Position numbers and translations under genes: made by a program. Of a stretch of 64,000 bases of DNA, positions 21,116 through 31,928 are shown in pieces. The notes below the pieces were generated by a model, which saw only the letters and a list, made by a program, of their open reading frames with translations, ran no database searches and was not told the origin of the DNA. Positions within the stretch are counted from its first letter, which is position 1. The number at the start of each line of letters is the position of its first letter. The DNA is from Limnomonas spitsbergensis (taxonomy: Eukaryota > Chlorophyta > Chlorophyceae > Chlamydomonadales), in contig JAYJMM010000038.1 of the NCBI GenBank assembly GCA_037349105.1, forward strand, positions 1,984,001 to 2,048,000, written 5' to 3'.

Positions 21116-23427
21116 ATGGAGCACCTGGCACTAGATCCGGCGCTGAGGAATTGGGTTTTCCTTCCCTTGACGGCATGTAGGTCTATCTGTTCCTCGTGCA
21201 GCGTACGTATGCTCTGTGCTTGGATGCTGTTTAATACGTTACAGTTTGTTATCCCTGTAGGCATTGTGCTCATGAAGTTGATCCAGCAATACGCGCACAT
21301 GGTGGGTGATCGAGGCTATCGACTATTCACTCCATGCAATTTCCCATGCCGTCCTGACTTAGCTCTCCTGGATTTTATAGCTGATGAACGGAGCTCCGCC
21401 TCAAAGCAACAAGGAACCCATGGAGATTCGGGAAGTGCAGCTAGTAGCAAGATCGCAAAGGCTGCGACAATTCTGGCGCTTCATACCAGACGCAGCGTTC
21501 AGGATGCGGAAGGAGTACTTCATCGGCAAGGTGATGCCCGCATGTTTTTCAGAATCTTGAGGATCCCAGCCCATGACATCGAACGTCAATATTGCATGGC
21601 AGGACACTGGTGCATTTCACCAGAAAGTAGTCTCCAAGTCCATGCAAGAGGCCATGGCGACTGACCCCAGCGTAATGGTGGACATGATGAAGAAGAACTT
21701 GAGTGGCATGGTCCCACAGGTGGGTCTCTCGAATTAATCAAACCATATGCGGAGCAAACAGTCAGTTTTCTAAGCTATGCTCACCTGTCAACTGTCATCA
21801 TGACCGTTTTGCTTGCCTGGCAGCCCGCCATGCGCATGCGCAGCATGGGGACTGATTTTCTCGCCGTGCTCATCTGTCGTCATGCCCGTTTTCACTTGCC
21901 CAACAGCTCGCCATGGGTATGGTTGTCAACTTCTTCTTCAACGGCTTTGTCATGGGCAAGGTCCCGTTTGCGCTGAGCCCCAGGTTCAAACCAATGCTAC
22001 AGGTCAGACAAATTACAGCGTCTACTTGCGTGTGCCATTCCACTTTTGAGGGCCGGCAGGCTGTCACCATTGAGCCTATAGGGAGACTGGGGACCACATC
22101 TTGACTGGCCTACAGCCGGTATCTGGAGTAACTGTTGTGTGACGTAACTGAAGCTCGCTAATATAAATACCGGTATATATACCGTAGTGAACACATGCAG
22201 CGTAGCGCAGATTACCGTCCTTGATCCCTGGAATGCACCTGGGGCGAGCATACCTTCGATTATTGGAACCTGTTGGTGTCCACAAGATTCTGACATTGGC
22301 CGAATGTTTCCCCCTTACCACGCAATGACTGAATAATTGAATGTCTGTGTCTGAATCTTCTGGACACCAAACAGTGCCTTCCGATCAGACGCTGGCGATG
22401 ATTCCTGACCAGATGCTTCCTGTTTGACCGTCTGGCCAAATTTCAGTATCTGAAGCTCCAGGACACTAAACGACAACCCCTGATCATGTACTGAATGTGT
22501 GTCCACCCCCTGACCGCCATGTCTCAATGACAGCGTGGCATTGACCTTGCCAGCTTGGACGTCAGCTACTTCACCAGCCTCAGCTACTACATCCTGCTCA
22601 TGTTTGGGCTGAGGGGGGTCTTCTCACTGGTCTTCAGGTAGGAAGACCTCACCCGTAGCGCTGGTGCATTGGCACATCGCCATACTTATGTACTTATGTG
22701 GATGTGGGCGCGGACTGCACAGATTACCTGTTTTTCGTAGTGCATCGAGAGCCGGAGTCTCGTGACATTATGCTCGACGTCAGGATGAGCTGAATGGCAG
22801 AGGACTCCTGCCCTGGGTTTGTCACGTTGATATGTTCTTGCCATTGTAGCTTCAATACTTCCACGTCCATGGGTTGCCAAGTGATCAAGCAGAAGAAATG
22901 GGAAGGCTCGTACCTCTTCCTTCTTTTCCTTGAAATTCCAGTGCCCTTATCGAACCTGCTGACTTCCATTTGGACTGCTCAGCACTGATAGTGCCACTCA
23001 CGACTGTCATGAAACATGACATCCACACGGTATGTTGGATGCAATAATATAGTACTGAAGGTACCGTCAAACTGTGGCTCGTCTGCATTACGTCTCAAAG
23101 GCCGGTTCCCCCTACTGGTACTCACTGTCAAATAAAGCACTGATGACTTATGTGCCGGTCGTCATTTAAATGGATCTGATGAATCTCATGGATCTCATGG
23201 CTGCTGGATCTGATGGATCTGATGGCTGCAGGGAGGACACCATTGACGACTCTGAACTGATGCGGCGCCAGATGAACATGGGCATGGGGAACATGGCCTT
23301 TGATGCGGACACTGCCTTCAAGACGGAGCTGAAAGCTTTGGGGACCCTGGACCATGAGTGGGAGCTGGACAGTGCAGAGGAGAAGGCTGTGTCAGTCCTC
23401 AAGTCTGTGCTGAGTAAGTCGCGCTAG
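21116..23427 (+). CDS. EMC3: ER membrane protein complex subunit 3 (EMC3/TMEM111 family)
   Basis: Exons: 21116-21176, 21261-21301, 21381-21530, 21603-21719, 21907-22002, 22534-22637, 23232-23427. They total 765 nt, giving 254 aa plus stop, close to the usual 245-260 aa. All joins are GT-AG and in phase. Family landmarks: LDPALRNWVFLPL near the N-terminus (first membrane segment), ARSQRLR followed by FRMRKEYF, DPSVMVDMMKKNL, the membrane segment VVNFFFNGFVMGKVPFALS leading to RFKPMLQ, then RGIDLASLDVSYFTSLSYY, FGLRGVFSL, and a soluble tail with LKALGTLDHEWEL. EMC3 is the Oxa1/YidC-like core of the EMC insertase, which places tail-anchored and multipass proteins into the ER membrane. The first Met of the open frame was taken as start; a longer 5' exon cannot be excluded. 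Confidence 0.93.
22045..22130. repeat. Dispersed short repeat, copy C
   Basis: GAGGGCCGGCAGGCTGTCAC, then CATTGAGCCTATAGGGAG and TTGACTGGCCTACAGCCGG resemble the other copies of this family. Located in EMC3 intron 5. Confidence 0.45.
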
Positions 23428-24093
23428 GCTGTTGTGGCAGGGGCTGACAGAGGTTGTGGGTGCCTGCAGGCGTGTTCACTATATTGGAGTGTGAGATCGC
23501 CGAGATGTGTAGGAATTGAGATAAGCGTGGGTTCACCTTCAACCCTCAGATTTCTTCCAAGCTGAATAGGAGCTGAGACCTGTTTGAATCCGATTAAGTC
23601 CTGACAGCACATCCCAGGGCTAAAGCAGATTTGAAATCCTTTGTGCGCCAACAGGAATGCTGTACTGCCGTGCTGACTTGCACCTGCAAGCCAATCCGAG
23701 CACTACGGTAGTAACAATATGGACTGAGAATCCTGAAGTGCCGGTAATTTGGCATGTTTCCTGTAAAATATGTATTTCAGTTTGCTTGTGGATTTTATGG
23801 CGCAGAAGGGATTTCGTCTTTTGGGAGGAGCTGTGCCCAAGGTGCATGAGACCTGTGCCAGTCCCCACAAATGCATGAACTTGAATACCAGTATCGAGGC
23901 TACAATGGAAGAGCACGCTACCTCGGTTCATCATCATGGGCATACAGAAAACAACAGGACTAAATAAAGCAGGCGAAAGTGACATGTGGCGTAGGTAGGG
24001 ATCAGTAGCAACCGATTTCCGTACTCAGGAGGCAAATACCACCCTGCCTGCTAAACGACAAGGCAATACCGGTAACCTAAATTGGGGGGTGCC
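23428..24093. other. Convergent spacer between EMC3 and the 650-aa gene
   Basis: Holds the 3' UTRs of both genes. A TGTAA motif, the usual poly(A) signal in chlamydomonadalean algae, lies on the plus strand at 23762-23766 and could end EMC3 transcripts. No further gene or repeat array was recognised. Confidence 0.5.
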
Positions 24094-27000
24094 TTAGTAG
24101 TTGTAGACCCCAAGCGTTACTCGACGGCTTCTGTTTCTCCCAGCGGAGGTTACTCTCGGGTGATGCCCCTTAAACTCCTCAGCAGCCTCCTGAGCATCTT
24201 TGCTGGCCCGTCTCGAGGCCACTTGCTCCCTCGAGATTCGCCCATACCGCTCGTACACATGATCTGGATCTGGCGTGCCTGCCCGTGGCGGATACAGCCT
24301 GTTGCTGCGGCCACCTATGCGCTCAGCCGCCTCCAGCGCTGCGGCAAGCACTGCAACACGGTCACCCCCACCGCCCTCGAGCAACTGCAGGACGTCCTGC
24401 GCGGCGTGCTGACTCGGCCCGTCGAATTTGACCTCTTTCTCCTTAGCCGCCCGCTGCTCATGTTCCACCAGCTCCAGGGCCTGGGCCAGGCGCATGACCC
24501 GCTGCGGGGAGGAGGCCCGGGCAGGGGGCGAGGGGCTGCGCTGCCTGGGATGAGGGGAGGGAAGGTCCGGCATTGCATTTCACGACAATCAGCATGACAG
24601 TAGCACAGTCAAACCTACCAGTCTAAGCGCATCATATTATGACATTAGACATTCCTGAATATGAAGCTGAAGCACTGCCACAGTGACATGCAGCGGCTTT
24701 ATGCCGATAGTAAGGAGCCAATGATACACACTATTACACTATTGAAGCTATTTACCAGTGCCGGTATGCAGAAACTCTTGACGGGTGCCCTAGTTCTCAA
24801 CCTGTGCCTGATTTACTGAGAAGCGGCAAGGTACAGGTACTGGTACTCAGACATAAATAAATTGCCCTGTAGTTAGGCGCCCACGCGGCCGAGCATATTT
24901 GAGCAGGGCCCAGAGGTGTAACGTCATTGACATCAACAAAATTGCAATTACTCCCACCTGTCCTGCGGGCCTTGGGGTGTGCCCGGGCCAACGGGTGAGC
25001 CGCCAGCTTTCCTTGCTGCCTCGGCTGCCGCACGTCCCTCTTGCGAGGTCCCAACTTGCGATACCTCAGTTGCCATCTGTGCATGCGCGGGTGAAAGACC
25101 AGCCTCTGCTGCCAAGCGCTCGGCATCCCGGCTGACCGCGCGGCCCATCCCGATGCCTGCCGCCCCAGCGCCCGGCTGCTGCTGCTGCTGCCGCCCCGCA
25201 GGCACGCCTGCCGCGCGCCCCGAAGCCTGCTGGCCGCCGTCGAAGCCTCCGCCCGCGCTGCGCGTCTGGCGCCGGAACGGCGACGCATTGTCGTAGAATT
25301 GCGCCACGCGGTAGTGCTGCGGCGTCCTCATGACGTAGCCCAGCACGTCCCGGTCGGCCAGGCTCGCGGCTGGCTGGCGCAGCCGCTGCTGCCGAGGTGG
25401 TGGCCTACGGCGTACATTACCCGGCGTGCTCGTCACGCTCCTCTCCCGATACCGAAGATGCCCGAGGTCGGGCGACGCAGCTCTGCCAGCCTGCTGCTGT
25501 GGGCCCAGGGGAGGCGTTCCTGGGCGAGCCACTCCCTGTGAGACCGACTGACGAGCGGGGCTGGATCGAACGCCAGCTACAAGCTTGCTCGACCGGAGCT
25601 CCGCCGAGTTGGGCACGCTTTGACGCCCGGGAGCACCGTAGGGAACCCAAGTAGGCCCCGCTGCGTTTGATTCCGCCGCACGCACGGGCTCGCTCTGGCG
25701 ATGTGGGCTGCTGCGATCGCCGCGGGTATCCGCCGCAGCCTGCACCGCCCTCGACCCGCCGCCGCCGCCGCCGCCGCTCGCTTTGTACTGCGGTGCAGTG
25801 GAGGGCCTGCTGCCGCCAGATACTGAGCTGCCTGCCGCCCCGTTATCCTTCTTCACAGTGCTGCCTACGATCCGTTTTTTCTTGCCGCCGCTCCTTTGCG
25901 CGCCCGTTGCGGTCCTGTGGGGGCTGCCGCTCATGCTGTCCCGCAGGCCCGGCGATATGGGGCGGTCTCGGAGCTGGTCCAGCTCCCCGGGGCAGTACGG
26001 AGCGACCTGGAAGCAGAAAGCATCATGACCTCGCAATCAAACAGGAAACAACATCACCTCGTAGGCCACCAAAGCCTGCAAGTCTGCATCTCGATGCTTT
26101 TCCTTGACGCAGTATAGATGCACGGCTACCTTACCAAACCTCACCCCTAGGATGGGGTATACACTATACACCACCCTGAACCCTCTGGTTATCCTGGTGA
26201 GGTAGCAGTGCGTGCACCCAGGTAACCCGAAAGGAAGCTGTGACCTTCTTTGGATCGTGTGAATTGAGGGAACAGTGCAACAGCACGGATTGACCAGAGA
26301 TTCCACTATTCCAGCAATTCCTGTTTTTACCCTGGGCCTCTTAGCTGTATACGGTAGGTGGCATATACAACTTGTGCCTGAAACCACTATTTCGAGTATC
26401 AGAAAAATGGCATGCCGCCCATAGAGCTTTAGGTAAATGTTTTGGCCCATAATGGTATTTCCGTTTTGTCGTCGTTTAACTGCCATACGCTGCGGCAGCA
26501 GCTGAGGCTTGAATGATATGCTCCAGGAGGATGGGGTGTGCTCAGGTAGCTGCTCCCACCTCACAGCCCCTAGCCTTCTTCACACACTCTACAGTGATGT
26601 ATACCTTGAGGTACCGAGGAAGGTACAAGTATTTTACGGTAAATACCGATAAGGTAGCATACCCTGGGATTCCCAGCCTCGCCTGGCATGCCTGCCAGGC
26701 CTACCCGCGGCTGTTCAGACGGGCAACCCCAGCCAGGTTTGACATGCCCCAGCAACCCTGGTCAGGTATGCCCCAGCCTGGCTTGACATGCCCCAGCAAC
26801 CCTGGTCAGGTATGCCCCAGCCAGGTTTGACATGCCCCAGCAACCCTGGTCAGGTATGCCCCAGCCTGGCTTGACATGCCCCAGCAACCCTGGTCAGGTA
26901 TGCCCCAGCCTGGTTTGGCATGCCCCAGCAACCCTGATTTGGCATGCCTCAGCAACCCTGGTCAGGTATGCCCCAGCTATCCTTACCCCGGCCCGTCTAG

Positions 27001-30000
27001 CTCCAAGACAAGGTTCCTCCTACTTTGCGTTTCATCCTCTATTCTCCCCCAGGGGCTTTCAATGCCAAGTTGCATTCCCTGTTTGTCCCACCCCACCTCG
27101 CGCACGACATGGTCCAGCCGCTTCATGATTCTGTGCGCTGCGTGGTATATCGCGTGGTGCTTTGCCTTCGAGGTGACGTACGGTGATGCCTGCAGGTTGT
27201 GGTCCAGGAATGCGGCAGTGCCGCGGGGCCTGGGGTTGAAGCTGCGGTCCAAGGCGTACAGTGCCAGGCTGTATCCGTCCCTTGGAAGGCCATCCACCTG
27301 CATGCAGCGAGAATGGATAGGCTGTCTGGCACTGCTCCTTATCTTCTATCTACTTTGGAATACCTGCACCGTAGTAAAATAGGGTTGGAGACTTGGAGCC
27401 TGCATAGCCTGTTAGGAAGGAGCCATGAGTACCCCCCCCCAGGCCCCCCCACCACCCCGAGGTTATGGAATATTTCCTTGCTCGCCGGCCCTATCTGATG
27501 ACTTGTGTAGCGAGGGCCAGCTGATGGGACTGACACATCCTGTCCGTTCATTGGCTTGAGTCACTTCCATCCCGGAAGCGTTTTTGTCTTGTGTGGTTAG
27601 GACCAGTTAGGATTCCCTGGTGCTGCGATCTGTCCTTCGGCCGGCAAATATGCTCAGCCGGGTAGAGCAGCCAGGCGCTTGCCCACCCACCTGTGCATGA
27701 ACCACCCAGGCACCCACCTGTGTACGAACCACCCAGGCACCCACCTGTGCATGAACCACCCAGGCACCCACCTGTGTACGAACCACCCACCTGTGCAACA
27801 ACGGCCGCGTAGGCATCTGCAATGGAGCGCTGGTGGGCCTTGCTCACAACGTTGCGCATGCCGTGTTGGTTTGTAGTGTACAGCCCTGGCGGCAGGCAGG
27901 CAGGCAGGCAGGCGGGTGAGGGCTGGTTCAGTCAGACAGGAAGGGCAGTACATGATCAATACTAGGAATCCAGATTTGAGCAGTACAATCAGGGGGCAAG
28001 GTGCCAAAGGTATCCCTGGTGCCAAAGGTATCCCTGGTGCCAAAGGTATCCCTGGTGCCAAAGGTATCCCTGGTGCCAAAGGTATCCCTGGTGCCAAAGG
28101 TATCCCAGGTGCCAAAGGTATCCCAGGTGCCAAAGGTATCCCTGGTGCCAAAGGTATCCCAGGTGCCAAAGGTATCCCTGGTGCCAAAGGTATCCCAGGT
28201 GCCAAAGGTATCCCAGGTGCCAAAGGTATCCCAGGTGCCAAAGGTATCCCAGGTGCCAAAGGTATCCCTGGTGCCAAAGGTATCCCTGGTGCCAAAGGTA
28301 TCCCTGGTGCCAAAGGTATCCCTGGTGCCAAAGGTATCCCTGGTGCCAAAGGTATCCCAGGTGCCAAAGGTATCCCTGGTGCCAAAGGTATCCCAGGTGC
28401 CAAAGGTATCCCTGGTGCCAAAGGTATCCCTGGTGCCAAAGGTATCCCTGGTGCCAAAGGTATCCCAGGTGCCAAAGGTATCCCTGGTGCCAAAGGTATC
28501 CCTGGTGCCAAAGGTATCCCTGGTGCCAAAGGTATCCCTGGTGCCAAAGGTATCCCAGGTGCCAAAGGTATCCCAGGTGCCAAAGGTATCCCTGGTGCCA
28601 AAGGTATCCCTGGTGCCAAAGGTATCCCTGGTGCCAAAGGTATCCCTGGTGCCAAAGGTATCCCAGGTGCCAAAGGTATCCCAGGTGCCAAAGGTATCCC
28701 AGGTGCCAAAGGTATCCCTGGTGCCAAAGGTATCCCTGGTGCCAAAGGTATCCCAGGTGCCAAAGGTATCCCAGGTGCCAAAGGTATCCCTGGTGCCAAA
28801 GGTATCCCTGGTGCCAAAGGTATCCCAGGTGCCAAAGGTATCCCTGGTGCCAAAGGTATCCCAGGTGCCAAAGGTATCCCAGGTGCCAAAGGTATCCCAG
28901 GTGCCAAAGGTATCCCAGGTGCCAAAGGTATCCCAGGTGCCAAAGGTATCCCTGGTGCCAAAGGTATCCCAGGTGCCAAAGGTATCCCTGGTGCCAAAGG
29001 TATCCCAGGTGTTACACAGGGTGGGGCTGGCTGGCTAGGTTAAGAGGATTCACAAGTAAGAAGAGCAGGGCATGTTGTAACTTGATCGCAGTGGAGGAGA
29101 ATCCACTGCACCTATCCTGCACGGAGGGACAGCACTCTTGACTTGGAAGCTTACGCGGTGCTGCTGATAATAACCTTATACTCCTCTTACTTCTTATTCT
29201 GTTCTCATTATTCTCAAGCCGATGACCTGATATGATATGGCTGGCCAGCTGGGAACCACATGGGAAATACTCCAGAGGACACCAGTGCAGACTCGTGTTT
29301 TTGTGTGTGTACCCGTACAAACGAAACCCTAAACCTGTACGTTGGAAACCCTAAAAGTGTACTACATTGGAAACCCTAAACCTGTACTATGTTTGGCTTC
29401 CATATGAGCAGCCATGGTTGAGCCAATGGGGACTAAACGTTGCCTGACCTATGGTTTTTGGCCCATGCAGTCGGGCATGATGCACAAGGCCCCCCTAGAC
29501 ACCTGCCGTCACGTAGCTGAATTGTAGCTGATGTGACCTACAGTAATGCTGGGACAGCTGGGGCATTGGACAGCCAGATAGGAACCACACGTCTGCCATG
29601 TAGTGTATATTTGTCCGCGACTCAGCTACATATCAGCTACACTCCGGCCTATGGCCTGGGGCCCCATTTCTAGCCAGCCATGCTGCTTTGGCCACCAGTC
29701 GTCGGCCAGTCCAGGTTTGGTCCCAATCGGGCCTTTGACGGCCACGGGGCGGCCGGCTGAAGGTGGACCAAGTCGAAAAAATAAACACTGATGCCATGCC
29801 AGAACATAGAATTCTCTAGTTGACCTCTCACATGCATGATACGGGTAGCCTGCCCAGCGTGCCCAGCGTGCCAGGTTTATAGATTCTGCATTCCACCGGA
29901 GTATCCAGTGCTCGATGATCCATTGACATTGCAGAACCCTCACAGGCCTCAACAGTCCCTCAATTGCAGTGCTGTTCTTATTGAAGCAAAACTTTCCCCT

Positions 30001-31524
30001 CCACTCCAAGCAGTGCACACAAGGGCACGAGGCCTCCTTAGCCGAGTGACAGGCGGATGGGACTGAGGGAGACCCAAGAGGCCTGGCCCGGCCGCCTGGT
30101 CTGGCCTCTTGACCTGCCTCTGTGTTGGACATATGATAGGTCCAAGCCATCCTCTTCTGGCTCAGGCAGGCCATGCACTACAACATCGCAAATTATGCCA
30201 AATGCAACTAGAACAATCAGCGTAGTAGATCAGCGAATTCAGGACCGTGAGGCCCACTCATGCATCAGAAGATTGATCGCGCCCATTAATGGTGCTGTAG
30301 CACTCGGCTAAAAGGTTGAATAAAATACCGGTATGTGTTAATTAGTATAAAAAGCCCCGCCTCGCTCTATACTGTCAGTGTCTCCTCAACATATGCTCTG
30401 GGATCTCTTACACTGTCCATTATATCTATGTACATCAGTGTGCGTCTGTACAGCCTTAGACGTTAACGTCCTGGGACGTTACAGGTGCGATGCAGACCGT
30501 TTCCGCCTGAACTGAGTGGGGCCCAGATATCCAGTATGCCCTGCTTTGTGTATGCATCAATGCTGCTTACCTGCTGAAAAGTGATCCGAGGAATCTGTCC
30601 TATGGCTTTAGTCGAGAGCCTGGTATGAACTTGCATGCATCAGTAGGGCTGTGTCGTGTTACAGAAGGGGGCTCCGCCCACCCCCACTCCGCGGGGCCCC
30701 CCCCCCACGTAAGATACTAGCAAGGCTGTGTCGTGTTACAGAAGGGGGGCTCCTCCCCCCCCTGCTCCGCAGGCCCCCCCCCCCACGTAAGATACTAGCC
30801 ATAGGACAGTGGTATTCGGACGGCTTCTTGTAGCGGTGTACGGGTGATGGGTCACCTCCCTTTTCCCACCTCAAGTGCGGCATGACTGCATGAGGAAAGC
30901 CCAGCAGACCACCACAGTCCACACTTCCTTGATGGTAGGTCATGTAGCTGTGGGTGCCCTCTTTATAATATAGCATGCAGCATTGGTAGGTGATAGCATA
31001 CCTTACTCTTTCTGCTGGTTACAGTTGGTGTGGACGTCATGGTTACCACTGAAGATACAAACATGCTAGAGTGGGTGGTGCCACTGGTGCGTGCGGACAG
31101 TGCCCGTCTTACGGATGCCCTTAGCAAAGTCACATTTGATACTTGCATACGGTACTAGTTGCTAAAATGTAAGCCCTAGCTTCCCTAGCTGGTGGACCAT
31201 CGGTGGGCAGCAAATGAGGCGCAAATGTTCGGTATCCTGACTGGCTCCCACTGTAGGTCGGGAGGGCCCAGACGTGCATAGCATCCAATCCGTGCGCATG
31301 GAACTCAATTACTCTTTGGAGCTAATTTACGCCATCCCTTGAGATAGACTGCTTGCTTCATGCTTACTTTTGTGGTGCTCGCGCGCTCCACTGGCGCTGT
31401 CCAGCTGCTGTCGAGCCTGCTGGCCCAGAGCATGTCCCTCCGCCTCGCGACCCGTGAGCCTGTCGGCCTTCCCGCTGATAACAGCGGCCACCTCCCTCCT
31501 GTCCGTGACGTTCATGGCCAACAT
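24094..31524 (-). CDS. Unrecognised 650-aa protein with long disordered C-terminal half, 5 exons
   Basis: Exons (minus): 31524-31368, 27885-27791, 27297-27097, 26006-24958, 24544-24094. They sum to 1953 nt = 650 aa plus stop; all are GT-AG with matching phases. Residues 1-150 look folded and conserved (MNVTDRREVAAVISGKADRL, LYTTNQHGMRNVVSKAHQR, LDRSFNPRPRGTAAFLDHNL, KAKHHAIYHAAHRIMKRLD). Residues about 160-440 are Ser/Pro/Gly/Arg/Gln-rich and probably disordered, with poly-Gly and poly-Gln runs. The C-terminal 150 residues have a helical part (RVMRLAQALELVEHEQRAAK) and end GVYNY. No known family was recognised. The first intron is long (3.5 kb) and rests on phase match alone, so an extra small exon there is possible. 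It is divergent from the GT61-like gene. Confidence 0.8.
24899..24932 (+). repeat. Dispersed terminal motif AGCAGGGCCCAGAGGTGTAA, copy 1
   Basis: The motif continues CGTCATTGACATC and lies about 25 bp inside the last intron of the 650-aa gene. The same motif occurs four more times at 56535-57055, in both orientations. Confidence 0.6.
26738..26975. repeat. 44-bp tandem repeat in intron 3 of the 650-aa gene
   Basis: About five copies of a unit with TATGCCCCAGCCTGG, TTGACATGCCCCAG and CAACCCTGGTCAGG, the last copies truncated. Confidence 0.85.
27682..27800 (-). repeat. 27-bp tandem repeat carrying the exon 2 donor of the 650-aa gene
   Basis: Four to five copies alternate between TGCACAGGTGGGT and TACACAGGTGGGT on the minus strand. 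Each therefore contains CACAG|GTGGGT, identical to the authentic exon 2 donor at 27791/27790. The alternation suggests a 54-bp dimer as the unit of amplification. Confidence 0.85.
27998..29011. repeat. 18-bp tandem array (collagen-like in one frame) in intron 1 of the 650-aa gene
   Basis: About 56 copies of GGTGCCAAAGGTATCCCW. The only frequent variation is the final T or A. The plus frame reads Gly-Ala-Lys-Gly-Ile-Pro, a perfect Gly-X-Y repeat, in a 375-codon open frame (27916-29043). The opposite strand is open too. Because it lies inside an intron and lacks a recognisable exon context, it is annotated as a minisatellite. Confidence 0.93.
29400..29500. repeat. Dispersed short repeat, copy D
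   Basis: GCAGCCATGGTTGAGCCAAT then GGGGACTAAACGTTGCCTGA and CCTATGG. It is in the opposite orientation to the copy at 29640-29770, so the pair could bound a single small element. Telomere-like AAACCCTAAA motifs lie just upstream at 29325-29395. Confidence 0.55.
29640..29770. repeat. Dispersed short repeat, copy E
   Basis: GGCCAGTCCAGGTTTGGTCC, CAATCGGGCCTTTGACGGCC and GGGGCGGCCGGCTGAAGG follow the family pattern. Confidence 0.55.
30346..30354 (+). promoter_or_regulatory. TATA-like box inside an intron, plus strand
   Basis: TATAAAAAG in an otherwise GC-richer stretch, followed at 30459-30470 by the palindrome GACGTTAACGTC. It could be the promoter of an antisense transcript or of a decayed retroelement end; neither was proven. 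Confidence 0.3.
30647..30799. repeat. Two tandem ~76-bp copies of a GC-rich hairpin-forming sequence
   Basis: Each copy runs GTGTCGTGTTACAGAAGGGG, GGCTCC..., poly-C, ACGTAAGATACTAG. The GGGGGCTCC / GGGGCCCCCC parts can form hairpins and resemble the GC-rich palindromic repeats of some volvocalean organelle genomes. Confidence 0.6.
31024..31158 (+). CDS. Possible last exon of an antisense gene within intron 1 of the 650-aa gene
   Basis: After an acceptor-like GGTTACAG the plus strand reads GVDVMVTTEDTNMLEWVV, then PLVRADSARLTDALSKV, and ends CIRY with a stop at about 31158. The amino-acid make-up looks like real coding sequence. A possible partner exon near 30850-30942 does not match in phase, so no gene model is offered. 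Confidence 0.25.
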   Translation, partial: VGVDVMVTTEDTNMLEWVVPLVRADSARLTDALSKVTFDTCIRY

Positions 31525-31928
31525 GATTGTGGCTGAAGTAGTGGGGTCGAAGCGGGTTGGATCACTCCCTGTATTGGGATGGAGGCAGCGGCTTAGAGGT
31601 GGCGGGCGCGAGGTGCTGCGTCATTCACGGGAGGGGCGAATTTCGGATATTTTTATTACAATGCATGCAAAAATGCGCTAAAATAATATGCACATTCCTG
31701 CTGTGATGTTCATCTCCACATTTGTGTTTGCTTTCCGCCGAGTACTAAAACCCCACACCCGCGCACTCGCACCAGCCGAGTGTGTGAACAACCCAGGTTT
31801 GCTTGGTTAGATACCAGATTCACTCGTAGCTCTCGAGCGCGAGCTGGGTTTCCCCACATTTCAACTCTCCGAAACAGTAATCGTGCTCCGCGATTCTGAT
31901 CGCCGTTAAAGCTAGCGCCTGGTGATGA
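31525..31928. promoter_or_regulatory. 404-bp divergent spacer between the 650-aa gene and the GT61-like gene
   Basis: Start codons of both genes face away from this segment, which must include both promoters. An AT-rich patch lies at about 31648-31695. No confident TATA box was seen. Confidence 0.55.

Noticed and set aside
24082..24597. Plus-strand 171-residue ORF
   Set aside because: It is antisense to the last exon of the 650-aa gene, which joins in phase to its upstream exon.
27916..29043. 375-codon collagen-like gene
   Set aside because: It is a pure 18-bp minisatellite within an intron, with no signal peptide or flanking non-repeat domain. Kept only as a finding.
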